DNA of 64,000 nt from Bradyrhizobium yuanmingense (GTDB taxonomy: Bacteria > Pseudomonadota > Alphaproteobacteria > Rhizobiales > Xanthobacteraceae), in NCBI RefSeq assembly GCF_029167105.1, contig NZ_JARFML010000034.1:7501-71500 (forward strand), written 5' to 3'. Position 1 is the first letter of the stretch. Each line of letters opens with the position of its first letter. This document shows positions 33,554 to 40,805 of this stretch, piece after piece. A program made the translations under genes and the position numbers. Below the pieces are notes generated by a model, which worked only from the letters and a program-made list of their open reading frames with translations, made no database searches and was not told where the DNA came from.

Positions 33554-34321
33554 ATGACCAGAAGATCACTCCTGCTGCTCGTCGCCGTCGCCCTGCTGGC
33601 CGGAAATCTGGCATATGCCGGCCTCTCCGGGCCCAGCGGGTTTGCACGCGATTTCGATCGGAACCTCGCGCGATTCCCAATGGCGGCGTCTATCGCCCGC
33701 AGCGATCCCGCCCTCCGGGAGGTCTTGCTCCGAAAGACCGAGGCGGCGTTCAATGAAGGCGGATGGCCCGCCGCAAATGGCGTGCTCAACATCATTCTGG
33801 CGAACGAGATGGAAGCCTATGCCGATGACGAACACATCAATGCGGTGGACCGCGCAGAGCTGACAGCCCTTCTGACGCTCATGAGCGACCCATTGGCATG
33901 CAAGTCCTTCCTCATGGCGGGTTCCCAACGCGGCGAGTTTTCGGACGCAGCACAAGAGCTTGCGGAGCTAGGGGCGGCTCACGGGGCGGCGATCGCGAAC
34001 GGATTCGAACGCAAGACAAAGGGTGTCGCCCGGGCGCAGGCTGACGACGAGGAGCTCGGAGCGATCGAGATGCAATTGCGTCGGGGGCCTTTCGCGGAGC
34101 TCACCCGGCAGGAGCTCGGGGCAGAGTCGAGATACCTCGACGGCAACCCCGCTTTGATGTGCAGCGCGGCCATCAAGAAGCAGCTCAATCTGCTGTCAGC
34201 AGACAGAGTTTACTCGGCTTACGCCTCGCGCCTGCGGCGAGCCAGGGATAACAAAATCGATGTCGTCGAGGTCCGCGCGAAGCTGTGCCGCGAACCCGGT
34301 AATAGCTTGTCTTGCCCCTGA
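33554..34321 (+). CDS. Exported hypothetical protein
   Basis: A 255-residue protein I do not recognise. Residues 1-22 (MTRRSLLLLVAVALLAGNLAYA) form a signal peptide or anchor. The rest is soluble and helical, with four cysteines (PLACKSF, ALMCSA, KLCREP and NSLSCP) that could form disulfides in the periplasm. There is no recognised motif. It lies after the DUF1488 gene on the same strand and has a less G+C-biased codon choice than its neighbours by eye, which may signal transfer or weak selection. The stop is followed by GCCCCTGAGCAGGGGC, a short hairpin. Confidence 0.7.
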   Translation: MTRRSLLLLVAVALLAGNLAYAGLSGPSGFARDFDRNLARFPMAASIARSDPALREVLLRKTEAAFNEGGWPAANGVLNIILANEMEAYADDEHINAVDRAELTALLTLMSDPLACKSFLMAGSQRGEFSDAAQELAELGAAHGAAIANGFERKTKGVARAQADDEELGAIEMQLRRGPFAELTRQELGAESRYLDGNPALMCSAAIKKQLNLLSADRVYSAYASRLRRARDNKIDVVEVRAKLCREPGNSLSCP

Positions 34322-34358
34322 GCAGGGGCATCGATGGTGAGATGAGCGTGGGCTCCGC

Positions 34359-34841
34359 TCATCCCTCAAGCTTTCTCAACAACAGCTTCAGCGCCGTCGC
34401 CGCGAATACCTCCATGTTGCCGAACCGGTCGTTGCTTCCCGTCTCCAGCGTCATCACCTCTGACGCGGGTCCCGCAACCGCCATGCAGCTGTGGCCCGCC
34501 GCATCGCCGTAGCGATTGCCGGTGGGGCCGGCGGCGCCGGTCTCGGACAGGCCCCAGTCGCTGCCGAAGCGCGTTCGCATCTGCTCGGCCAGCAATTGCG
34601 CGTAGGGCTCCGACGAGGATCGAAAGCCCTTCATTCCTTCGTCCGAAATATCCATCAGCACGCGCCTGGCATCGCGCGTATAGACCACCGCGCCGCCGAG
34701 GAAATAGGCGGATGCGCCGGGCACCGCGAGCAGGCTGGCCGCGATCAGGCCGCCGGCGGAGGATTCGGCAACCGCAATGGTCTGTTTGCGCGCGATCAGT
34801 TTAGCGGCGACCTGTTCCGCAATGCCGACGAGCTCTTTCAT
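34359..34841 (-). CDS. pncC: CinA C-terminal domain protein (nicotinamide-nucleotide amidase)
   Basis: A 160-residue stand-alone CinA-C/PncC domain, which deamidates nicotinamide mononucleotide in NAD recycling. ATG 34841 (MKELVGIAEQVAAKL) follows AGAGG and is preferred to a longer frame. The motifs AESSAGGLIAASLL, FLGGAVVYT, AEQMRTRFGSDWGLSETGAAGP and GNRYG are the family pattern. It is convergent with the hypothetical gene and divergent from the amidohydrolase operon. The fused N-terminal CinA domain is absent, as in E. coli PncC. Confidence 0.9.
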   Translation of the reverse strand: MKELVGIAEQVAAKLIARKQTIAVAESSAGGLIAASLLAVPGASAYFLGGAVVYTRDARRVLMDISDEGMKGFRSSSEPYAQLLAEQMRTRFGSDWGLSETGAAGPTGNRYGDAAGHSCMAVAGPASEVMTLETGSNDRFGNMEVFAATALKLLLRKLEG

Positions 34842-34861
34842 ATCGTAACCTCTCATTCCTT

Positions 34862-34924
34862 CGCAACCGAGCTCGGCCTTCCTAGCATACGACAGGACGC
34901 TTGGCCGAGTTGCGGGCGGCGGGC
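34862..34924. promoter_or_regulatory. Interrupted inverted repeat between divergent genes
   Basis: CGCAAC plus TCGGCC (34862-34867 and 34873-34878, split by an extra CGAGC) pairs with GGCCGAGTTGCG (34913-34924). The stem is 12 bp with a 5-nt bulge and a 34-nt loop. It sits in the spacer between pncC and the amidohydrolase operon. It could be an operator or an RNA stem, and the evidence is modest. Confidence 0.4.
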
Positions 34925-34986
34925 AGGCCTGCTTGAATGGCGGGGACAAGTAGAGACATGCGAGGAAACGTGAGAAGGGAGACGTG

Positions 34987-36045
34987 ATGGCGTCCCTGAT
35001 CGCCGGCGGCATCGACTGCGACGTGCATCCGGCCGTGCCGCATCTGACCAGCCTGCTGCCGTACCTGAACGATTATTGGCGCGATCAGGTGACGACGCGC
35101 GGCATGGTCGACCTTATCTCGCAATCCTATCCGCAGAACTCGCCGATCACCGCGCGGCCGGACTGGCGTCCCGAGACCGGCAAGCCCGGCGAGAGTCTGG
35201 AGGCCATGCAGCGCCACGTGCTCGATGCATTCAGGCTCGAATGCGCCATCTGCAACCCGCTCTACGGCGTGCAGATGGTCTTTTCGGAAGACATGCAGGC
35301 CGCCTTCTGCCGCGCGCTGAACGATTGGCTGGCCAAGGAATGGCTCGATCGCGACCCGCGGCTGCGCGGCTCCATCGTGATCCCGACGCAAAGCGTCGAG
35401 AAAGCCGTTGCCGAGATCGAGCGCTGTGCACACGACAAGCGCTTCGTGCAGGTGCTGATGCTTGTCATGGGCGATACGCCGCTCGGCAAGCGCGCGCTGT
35501 GGCCGATCTACGAGGCCGCGGAACGCCTGGAACTCCCGGTCGGCATCCACGCCGGTTCCGCCTATCACAATCCGCCGACCGCCGTGGGTTGGGGGTCCTA
35601 TCACATCGAAGATTATGTCGGGCAGGCCCAGGCGTTCCAGACCCAGCTCACCAGCCTGATCGTCGAGGGCGTATTCGCCAAATATCCGCGGTTGAAAATG
35701 GTGATGCTGGAGTCCGGCGTATCCTGGATCGCGCCCTATCTCTGGCGCCTGCACAAGTTCTGGCGCGGGGTACGGATGGAGACGCCGTGGGTCGATCGCG
35801 CGCCGCTGGAGATTGTGCGCAGCAACATCCGCTTCTCGTTACAGCCATTTGATGCGCCGCCGGAACCTCAGACATTAATTCGCCTGTTTGATCATATGCA
35901 GTCGGACGAATTGGTCCTATTCTCCACGGACTATCCGCACTGGCAGTTCGACGGCCAGGACGCGCTGCCCGAAGGTCTGTCCCCCGATCTCGTGCGCAAG
36001 ATCATGATCGACAATCCGCATGCAACCTATCCCCGCCTGAAATGA
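34987..36045 (+). CDS. Amidohydrolase-family protein (ACMSD-like), copy 1
   Basis: A 352-residue TIM-barrel hydrolase or decarboxylase of the amidohydrolase 2 group. The first metal segment is DCDVHP (a D-x-H variant), followed by LPVGIHAG, HIEDYVGQAQAF and the closing STDYPHWQFD, whose Asp is the last metal ligand. A GTG start 3 bp upstream is possible; ATG 34987 is preferred. The next gene encodes a paralogue and the third a Rieske protein. ACMSD-like members decarboxylate or hydrolyse aromatic and amide substrates; the true reaction is unknown. Confidence 0.85.
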   Translation: MASLIAGGIDCDVHPAVPHLTSLLPYLNDYWRDQVTTRGMVDLISQSYPQNSPITARPDWRPETGKPGESLEAMQRHVLDAFRLECAICNPLYGVQMVFSEDMQAAFCRALNDWLAKEWLDRDPRLRGSIVIPTQSVEKAVAEIERCAHDKRFVQVLMLVMGDTPLGKRALWPIYEAAERLELPVGIHAGSAYHNPPTAVGWGSYHIEDYVGQAQAFQTQLTSLIVEGVFAKYPRLKMVMLESGVSWIAPYLWRLHKFWRGVRMETPWVDRAPLEIVRSNIRFSLQPFDAPPEPQTLIRLFDHMQSDELVLFSTDYPHWQFDGQDALPEGLSPDLVRKIMIDNPHATYPRLK

Positions 36046-36070
36046 GCCCGCTGCCAAAGGAGGCAAGGCG

Positions 36071-37180
36071 ATGAATATCCAGTTCCGCGAGAACCAAGAA
36101 GCCGCTTCGCCATTGACCGTCAAGACCGCAATCGCGGACTGCGACATCCATCCGGCGCGCACGACCCACACCGAGCTCTATCCCTACCTCGCCAAACGCT
36201 GGCAGCATCACCTCGAAGTCTACGGCGTCCATGCCTATCAGGGCATGATGGAAGGCCCGCCCTATCCGAAGGCCCAGCCCAACGCCTCGCGCCGCGATGC
36301 CTATCCGCCGGAAGGCGGCCCGCAAGGTTCCTCGCTCGCCTTCATGCAGAAGCAACTGCTCGATCCCAACAACGTGCAGCTGGGCGTGCTCAATCCGCTC
36401 AACACCGGACAGGGCATCCGCAATCACGAGCTCTCGGCCGCTCTGTGCTCGGCCATCAACGATTGGCAGATCGACAAATGGACCAGCAAGGACAAGCGGT
36501 TGAAGGCCTCGATCGTGGTCGGCAATGAGGACGGGCTGTCGGCCGCCGCCGAGATCCGCGAGCGCGCCGGGGACAAGAACTTCGTGCAGGTGCTGCTGCT
36601 CAGCCGCAATGTCGAGCCGCTCGGCCAGCGTCGCTATTGGCCGATCTATCAGGCTGCGGAAGAAGCGGGTCTTCCCGTCGGCGTTCACGCGTTCGGCTTC
36701 GGCGGCAATCCGATCACGCCCTCGGGTTGGCCGTCCTATTATATCGAGGAGATGGTCGGGCATTCGCAGTGCCAGCAATCGGCGCTGGCGAGCCTGGTTC
36801 TGGAGGGCGTGTTCGAGCGCTTCCCGAAATTGAAGATGGTGATGATCGAGGCCGGCTTCGGCTGGGCGCCGTCGCTGGCGTGGCGGCTCGACAAGGCCTG
36901 GCAGCGGCTCCGGAGCGAGGTGCCGCATGTGAAGCGGCCGCCGTCGGAATATATCCGCGAGCAGGTGTGGTGGACGACGCAGCCGATGGAAGATCCTGAA
37001 AGGCGCGAGGATCTGTTCGATGTCATCAAATGGATCGGCTGGGACAAGTTGCTGTTCGCAACGGATTATCCGCATTGGGACTATGACGAGCCGTCGCGCG
37101 TGCTGCCGGCCGGCGTCAGCGAGGCCGACCGCGAGGCGTTCTATCTCGGCAATGCAAAGAAGCTGTACGGACTAAATTGA
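36071..37180 (+). CDS. Amidohydrolase-family protein (ACMSD-like), copy 2
   Basis: A 369-residue paralogue of the previous protein. It shares DCDIHP, the FVQVLLLSRNVEPLGQRRYWPIYQAAE block, LPVGVHAFGF, YYIEEMVGHSQC and the closing ATDYPHWDYDEP. The two differ in the substrate-facing loops (PSGWPSYYIEE versus TAVGWGSYHIED). AGGAGG precedes ATG 36071, 26 bp after the first gene. It overlaps the next gene as TGATG. Either each handles a separate substrate or the two form a mixed oligomer; both are inference. Confidence 0.86.
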   Translation: MNIQFRENQEAASPLTVKTAIADCDIHPARTTHTELYPYLAKRWQHHLEVYGVHAYQGMMEGPPYPKAQPNASRRDAYPPEGGPQGSSLAFMQKQLLDPNNVQLGVLNPLNTGQGIRNHELSAALCSAINDWQIDKWTSKDKRLKASIVVGNEDGLSAAAEIRERAGDKNFVQVLLLSRNVEPLGQRRYWPIYQAAEEAGLPVGVHAFGFGGNPITPSGWPSYYIEEMVGHSQCQQSALASLVLEGVFERFPKLKMVMIEAGFGWAPSLAWRLDKAWQRLRSEVPHVKRPPSEYIREQVWWTTQPMEDPERREDLFDVIKWIGWDKLLFATDYPHWDYDEPSRVLPAGVSEADREAFYLGNAKKLYGLN

Positions 37181-37593
37181 TGGCGCGGCATGTGATTGCC
37201 GCGGTCGACGAGCTTCCGCCGGGCACGCGAAAATTCCTGGAGATTGAGGGGCGGCCGATTGCAGTCTTCAACATCAAGGGCGAATATTTCGGCCTGATGA
37301 ACCGCTGCCCGCATCAGGGTGCGGCACTGTGCGAGGGTCCGCTGATCGGTCTCGCACAGTCGAGCAATCCCGGCGAGATCGAATACACCAAGCTCGGTGA
37401 GATCATCCGCTGCCCCTGGCACGGCTGGGAGTTCGACATCCGCACCGGCCAATCCTATTGCGATCCCCGCCGTTTCCGCGTGAAGGCCTATCCCGCCCAT
37501 GTCGAGCCGGGCGCGAGCGTGGTAAAGGGGCCCTATGTCGCCGAGACCATCCCGGTCAGAATCGAGAGCGACTACGTGGTGGTGGAGCTGTAA
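37180..37593 (+). CDS. Rieske [2Fe-2S] ferredoxin-like protein
   Basis: A 137-residue single-domain Rieske protein. The cluster ligands are CPHQGAALC (Cys and His) and CPWHGWEF (Cys and His), with a longer than usual stretch between them (about 40 residues). The ATG overlaps the stop of the amidohydrolase gene (TGATG), so it is translationally coupled. There is no oxygenase large subunit or reductase in this operon. It may pass electrons to an unlinked oxygenase, or one of the amidohydrolases may act on a product of such an oxygenase. The Rieske redox role is known; the pathway is inferred. Confidence 0.9.
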   Translation: MARHVIAAVDELPPGTRKFLEIEGRPIAVFNIKGEYFGLMNRCPHQGAALCEGPLIGLAQSSNPGEIEYTKLGEIIRCPWHGWEFDIRTGQSYCDPRRFRVKAYPAHVEPGASVVKGPYVAETIPVRIESDYVVVEL

Positions 37594-37604
37594 CTCCTCT
37601 CGCC

Positions 37605-37708
37605 GTCATTCCGGGGCGCGCATAGCGCGAGCCCGGAATCCATCGTGCGACAGGAATGCTCGGAGAAATGGATTCCGGGCTCGCCTCTTCGAGGCGCCCC
37701 GGAATGAC
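37605..37708. repeat. Palindromic repeat, family B copy 6
   Basis: GTCATTCCGGGGCGCGCAT and GGCGCCCCGGAATGAC are the ends, with GAGCCCGGAATCCAT and ATGGATTCCGGGCTC inside. It fills the space between the Rieske and LysR genes, which are convergent. Confidence 0.88.
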
Positions 37709-37736
37709 ATTCCAGGGGGAAGAAGCTACCGATTTT

Positions 37737-38636
37737 TCACACCTTGTTCTGCGCCGCCGCGAGCACCCATTGCCGAAACGCAGCCAGCTTCGGCGCCTCG
37801 CGACGACCGTCCGGCGCGACCAGGTAGAAGCCGGCGTCCGCCGGCAGTGCGATCTTGAAGGGGACCACGAGCCGGCCTTTGGCGATGTCGTCCTGCACGT
37901 AGGAGGTCCGTCCCATCGCGACGCCGATGCCGTCGATCGCCGCCTGGATGGTCATGAAGATCATGTCGAAGGTGATGCCGGGGTGTCTTGCGATATCGGC
38001 CGGCAGGCCCGCCGCGGTCAGCCACAGCCGCCAGTCGTCGCTGTTGGTGCTCGACGTGTGCAGCAGCGGATGGTTGCGCAGGTCCTCGGGGCGGCGCAGC
38101 GGCTTGTCGCCGCGCAGCAGCGACGGGCTGCACACCGGAAACAGCTCGTCCGCCATCAGCCAGTCGGCGCGAAGGCCGGGCCATTGGCCGCGGCCATAGC
38201 GGATCGCGGCATCGACATTGTCGCGCTGGAAATCGACGAGGCTGGTCGAGGTGGTGATGCGCACATCGATGCCGGGGTGCTGCTCCTGGAAATCGGTCAG
38301 CCGCGGCAGCAGCCATTTGGCGGCGAGCGAGGCCAGCGTCGACACTGTCAGCACCTTGTCGTCGTCCTTGCGCAGCAGACGGTCGGTGGCGAGGCGCAAA
38401 TCGTTGAAGGCGGCGCGGACGCCCGGCAAATAATCGCGCGCCTCCGGCGTCAGCGCCAGCGCGCGGTTCTGCCGGATGAACAGGCGGATGCCGAGCTCCT
38501 CCTCCAGCCTGCGGATCTGATGGCTGATCGCGGTCTGGGTCACGTTCAGTTCGCTGGCAGCGAGCGTGAAGCTGAGATGGCGCGCGGCGGCCTCGAACGC
38601 CCGCAATCCGTTCAGGGAGGGCAATCTGGCAGTCAT
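37737..38636 (-). CDS. LysR-family regulator, GcvA-like
   Basis: A 299-residue regulator. The helix-turn-helix is at about 20-48 (LSFTLAASELNVTQTAISHQIRRLE), followed by the linker and the periplasmic-binding-type effector domain (VSTLASLAAKWLLPRL onward). The family start pattern LPSLNGLRAFEAAARHLSF is diagnostic for the GcvA group. A LysR-type box lies 15 bp upstream at 38651-38667. It is divergent from the DUF1127 gene and convergent with the amidohydrolase operon. LysR proteins often control a divergent neighbour and themselves; a role in controlling the amidohydrolase operon is less likely, because its promoter lies about 3.6 kb away. Confidence 0.9.
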   Translation of the reverse strand: MTARLPSLNGLRAFEAAARHLSFTLAASELNVTQTAISHQIRRLEEELGIRLFIRQNRALALTPEARDYLPGVRAAFNDLRLATDRLLRKDDDKVLTVSTLASLAAKWLLPRLTDFQEQHPGIDVRITTSTSLVDFQRDNVDAAIRYGRGQWPGLRADWLMADELFPVCSPSLLRGDKPLRRPEDLRNHPLLHTSSTNSDDWRLWLTAAGLPADIARHPGITFDMIFMTIQAAIDGIGVAMGRTSYVQDDIAKGRLVVPFKIALPADAGFYLVAPDGRREAPKLAAFRQWVLAAAQNKV

Positions 38637-38650
38637 TTGGCAGCAGGATG

Positions 38651-38667
38651 CATGACGTTATTTCATG
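38651..38667. promoter_or_regulatory. Candidate LysR box (T-N11-A)
   Basis: CATGACGTTATTTCATG has perfect CATGA/TCATG arms and contains T-N11-A. It lies 15 bp from the LysR start and about 80 bp from the divergent DUF1127 start, as expected for a shared LysR site. Binding is inference. Confidence 0.6.
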
Positions 38668-38688
38668 CGAAAAGGTACAAATTGTCGT

Positions 38689-38717
38689 TTGTCGCGGCGC
38701 AGCAGAAGGCAGATATT
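38689..38717 (+). promoter_or_regulatory. Candidate sigma-70-type promoter of the DUF1127 gene
   Basis: TTGTCG (38689-38694) and GATATT (38712-38717) are separated by 17 bp. The start codon is 30 bp further on, and AGGAG is at the correct distance from it. Matches are fair, not perfect. Confidence 0.45.
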
Positions 38718-38746
38718 AGCGGTCAACTTAGCTCCAGGAGCTGAAA

Positions 38747-38950
38747 ATGTCTACATTGACCGACAATTCGATGACAAATCATCATGCACACGGCCTCCTC
38801 TACCAGATCGGCGAGGTTCTCCACGTCTGGCACGAGCGGTACCGGACCCGGCGCGAGCTGACCCACTGGACCGCCCGCGATCTCCAGGACGTCGGGCTGT
38901 CGTGGTCCGACATTGCCTACGAGGCCGAGAAACCCTTCTGGCGGGCCTGA
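38747..38950 (+). CDS. DUF1127-family small protein
   Basis: A 67-residue protein. The conserved tail WTARDLQDVGLSWSDIAYEAEKPFW, with the D-L-x-D-x-G-L motif, is diagnostic for DUF1127 (YjiS-type). Members are small, highly basic or RNA-associated proteins in alphaproteobacteria that affect stress and metabolism. Here the protein has a histidine-rich N-terminus (NHHAHG). AGGAG precedes ATG 38747. A strong stem-loop follows at 38962, which could attenuate read-through into the acetyltransferase gene. Confidence 0.85.
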   Translation: MSTLTDNSMTNHHAHGLLYQIGEVLHVWHERYRTRRELTHWTARDLQDVGLSWSDIAYEAEKPFWRA

Positions 38951-38961
38951 CAGGCCGCCAG

Positions 38962-38998
38962 GCCGGCGCCGCCTGAGCACAGGGGCGCCGGCGGTCCC
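38962..38998 (+). terminator. Candidate terminator/attenuator between DUF1127 and acetyltransferase genes
   Basis: GCCGGCGCC (38962-38970) pairs with GGCGCCGGC (38984-38992), nine base pairs with a 13-nt loop, followed by GGTCCCTTTT. The T-rich tail is short, so it may act as a partial terminator. Confidence 0.55.
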
Positions 38999-39018
38999 TT
39001 TTCCGCAAGGCATGTGTC

Positions 39019-39642
39019 ATGAGCTCGCTTCGCCTCGAAGACCTCAAGCAATATTCGGACGTGCTGCGCACAAGGCACGGTGAGCGGCTCAATGTCCGCT
39101 TCGTCGAGCCGCGCGACACCGATGAGCTGCAGCACTATTTCCGCTCGCTCTCGACCCGCTCCCGCTACAACCGCTTCTTCGGCGCGATCAGCGAATTGCC
39201 CAAGGGCCTGCTGCACGATTTCCTCGAGGTCGGCGAGCGCGAGCGCTTCACCGTCGTGGCGACCATGATGGTCGACGGCTTCGACACCATCGTCGCCGAA
39301 GCGCGCTATGCCTTCCATGCCGAGACCGCGACGCTCGAGTTCGGCCTCTCGGTCGATGACCGCTGGCAGGGCCACGGCATCGCCACCGCGCTCATGAAGA
39401 ACCTCGAATGCCGCGCGGCCGCGCTCGGTGCGGAGCACATCTACGGCGACACGCTGCGCGCCAACGAGGCCATGGTCTCGCTCGCGCGCAAATCCGGCTT
39501 CACGTTCGCCAACCATCCTGATGACTGGAAGCTGGTGCGCTTCGACAAGGAGATCAACCTCGCTCCGCAAGACATTCCCTGCGCGAGCTGGCGCCTCGCC
39601 GCCCTTTCCCGTCAGGCCGACAGCCCCTCAGCCTCGGCTTGA
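39019..39642 (+). CDS. GNAT-family N-acetyltransferase
   Basis: A 207-residue acetyltransferase. The acetyl-CoA motif Q/R-x-x-G-x-G/A is present in RWQGHGIATALM (about 113-124), after the beta strand ATLEFGLSVDD. The region RYNRFFGAISELPKGLLHDFLEV resembles GNATs associated with bacterial protein acylation domains. The substrate is not predictable. It follows the DUF1127 gene on the same strand after a strong hairpin and ends in a clear rho-independent terminator at 39653. Confidence 0.87.
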   Translation: MSSLRLEDLKQYSDVLRTRHGERLNVRFVEPRDTDELQHYFRSLSTRSRYNRFFGAISELPKGLLHDFLEVGERERFTVVATMMVDGFDTIVAEARYAFHAETATLEFGLSVDDRWQGHGIATALMKNLECRAAALGAEHIYGDTLRANEAMVSLARKSGFTFANHPDDWKLVRFDKEINLAPQDIPCASWRLAALSRQADSPSASA

Positions 39643-39652
39643 CATGACTGCA

Positions 39653-39688
39653 GCCCGGCCTGGCCAAGCCAGAGCCGGGCGTTTTTTT
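39653..39688 (+). terminator. Rho-independent terminator
   Basis: GCCCGGCCTGG pairs with CCAGAGCCGGGC around CCAAG, with one bulged A, and is followed by G and seven T residues (39682-39688). It is 10 bp after the stop of the acetyltransferase gene. Confidence 0.85.
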
Positions 39689-39709
39689 GTTGCGCGGTCT
39701 CTTTTCAAC

Positions 39710-39832
39710 GTCATTCCGGGGCGCGCGGAGCGCGAGCTATGATGCGCAATTGCGCATCTGAGAATCCATTTCACCGCGCGTTTGCGGCCCAATGGATTCC
39801 GGGCTCGATGCTGCGCATCGCCCCGGAATGAC
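39710..39832. repeat. Palindromic repeat, family B copy 7 (long form)
   Basis: GTCATTCCGGGGCGCGCGGA and ATCGCCCCGGAATGAC are the ends; the inner palindrome GATGCGCAATTGCGCATC is followed by TGAGAATCCATT, as in copy 1 at 3296. Confidence 0.88.
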
Positions 39833-39852
39833 GCTGTAGATGTTAGGCGCGC

Positions 39853-40683
39853 CTACTTCCCCGTGAACACCGCCTTGCGCTTGTCGATGAAGGCCTGCAC
39901 GGCCTCCTTGTGGTCGGCGGTCGTGGTGAGGCGGACCAGCCGCTCGGCTTCGTGGTCGCGCGCGGTTTCGAAGTCGAACAGCAGGGCCTCGTCGAGATTG
40001 TCCTTCATGTAGCGCAGCGCGAGGCGCGGGCCTTCGGCGAGCGATCTGGCCAGCGCGAAGGCCTCGGCTTGCAGCTTGTCATCAGGCACCACGCGGTTGA
40101 CGAGGCCGATGGCTTCGCAACGCGCCGCATCGACGCGATCACCGGTGAACATCAATTCGCGCGCCCGCGCGGTGCCGACCAGCCGAGTGAGCAGCCAGGC
40201 GATGCCGTAATCGCCTGACAGCGCGATGCGGGCATAGCCGGTGGCGACGAAGGCGGATTGCGCGGCGATGCGGATGTCGCAGGCCATGGCGATGGCGAGC
40301 CCGGCGCCGACCGCGGGGCCGGGGAGCGCGGCGATCGTCGGCTTGCGCACAGACACCAGCGCGCCGGTGAGCCGCCGCTGCCGCTCCTGCAGGTCGGCGA
40401 CCTTGTCGTCAAAGGACATGTCGAGCTTGGCCTTGTCGCGATGCGCACCCATGCCCTTGACGTTGCCGCCGGCGCAGAAGGCTTCGCCCGCGCCGGTCAG
40501 CAGCAGCGCGCCGACATCGGGATTCTCGCCGCAGCTCCGGATCATCGTGCGCAGCGCCGGTGTCAGCGCATCCGACAGTGAATTGCGCGCCTCCGGCCGG
40601 TTCAGCGTGATCACAGCGACGCGGTCGCGGATCGTGCAGAGGAGCTCGCTGGTGCCGGTATCGATGGTGGTTTCCGTGGTCAT
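39853..40683 (-). CDS. Enoyl-CoA hydratase/isomerase-family protein
   Basis: A 276-residue crotonase. ATG 40683 (MTTETTIDTGTSELL) follows GGGAGG; the longer frame only reads a repeat. Oxyanion segments are AFCAGGNVKGM and PGPAVGAGLAIAMACD. The first catalytic Glu position reads GLAIAM and the second reads ATGYARIALSGDYG, so both glutamates of a hydratase are missing, while Asp in SGDYG is kept, as in some isomerases. The gene is next to an SDR and an AidB-like dehydrogenase. Function beyond the superfamily is uncertain. Confidence 0.87.
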   Translation of the reverse strand: MTTETTIDTGTSELLCTIRDRVAVITLNRPEARNSLSDALTPALRTMIRSCGENPDVGALLLTGAGEAFCAGGNVKGMGAHRDKAKLDMSFDDKVADLQERQRRLTGALVSVRKPTIAALPGPAVGAGLAIAMACDIRIAAQSAFVATGYARIALSGDYGIAWLLTRLVGTARARELMFTGDRVDAARCEAIGLVNRVVPDDKLQAEAFALARSLAEGPRLALRYMKDNLDEALLFDFETARDHEAERLVRLTTTADHKEAVQAFIDKRKAVFTGK

Positions 40684-40699
40684 GTCGCCTCCCTCGTTC

Positions 40700-40783
40700 G
40701 TCATTGCGAGCGAAGCGAAGCAATCCAGAATCTTTCCGTGGAGCCGGTCTGGATTGCTTCGTCGCTTCGCTCCTCGCAATGAC
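40700..40783. repeat. Palindromic repeat, family C copy 2
   Basis: GTCATTGCGAGCGAAGCGAA and GCTTCGCTCCTCGCAATGAC are the ends, with GCAATCCAGAATC and CTGGATTGC inside. It lies between two genes on the same strand. Confidence 0.88.
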
Positions 40784-40805
40784 GGGTGTTGTTGTCAGCT
40801 TGCCG

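Noticed and set aside
37180..37593. Rieske protein as a ring-hydroxylating oxygenase large subunit
   Set aside because: Only the Rieske domain is present (137 residues); there is no catalytic iron domain.
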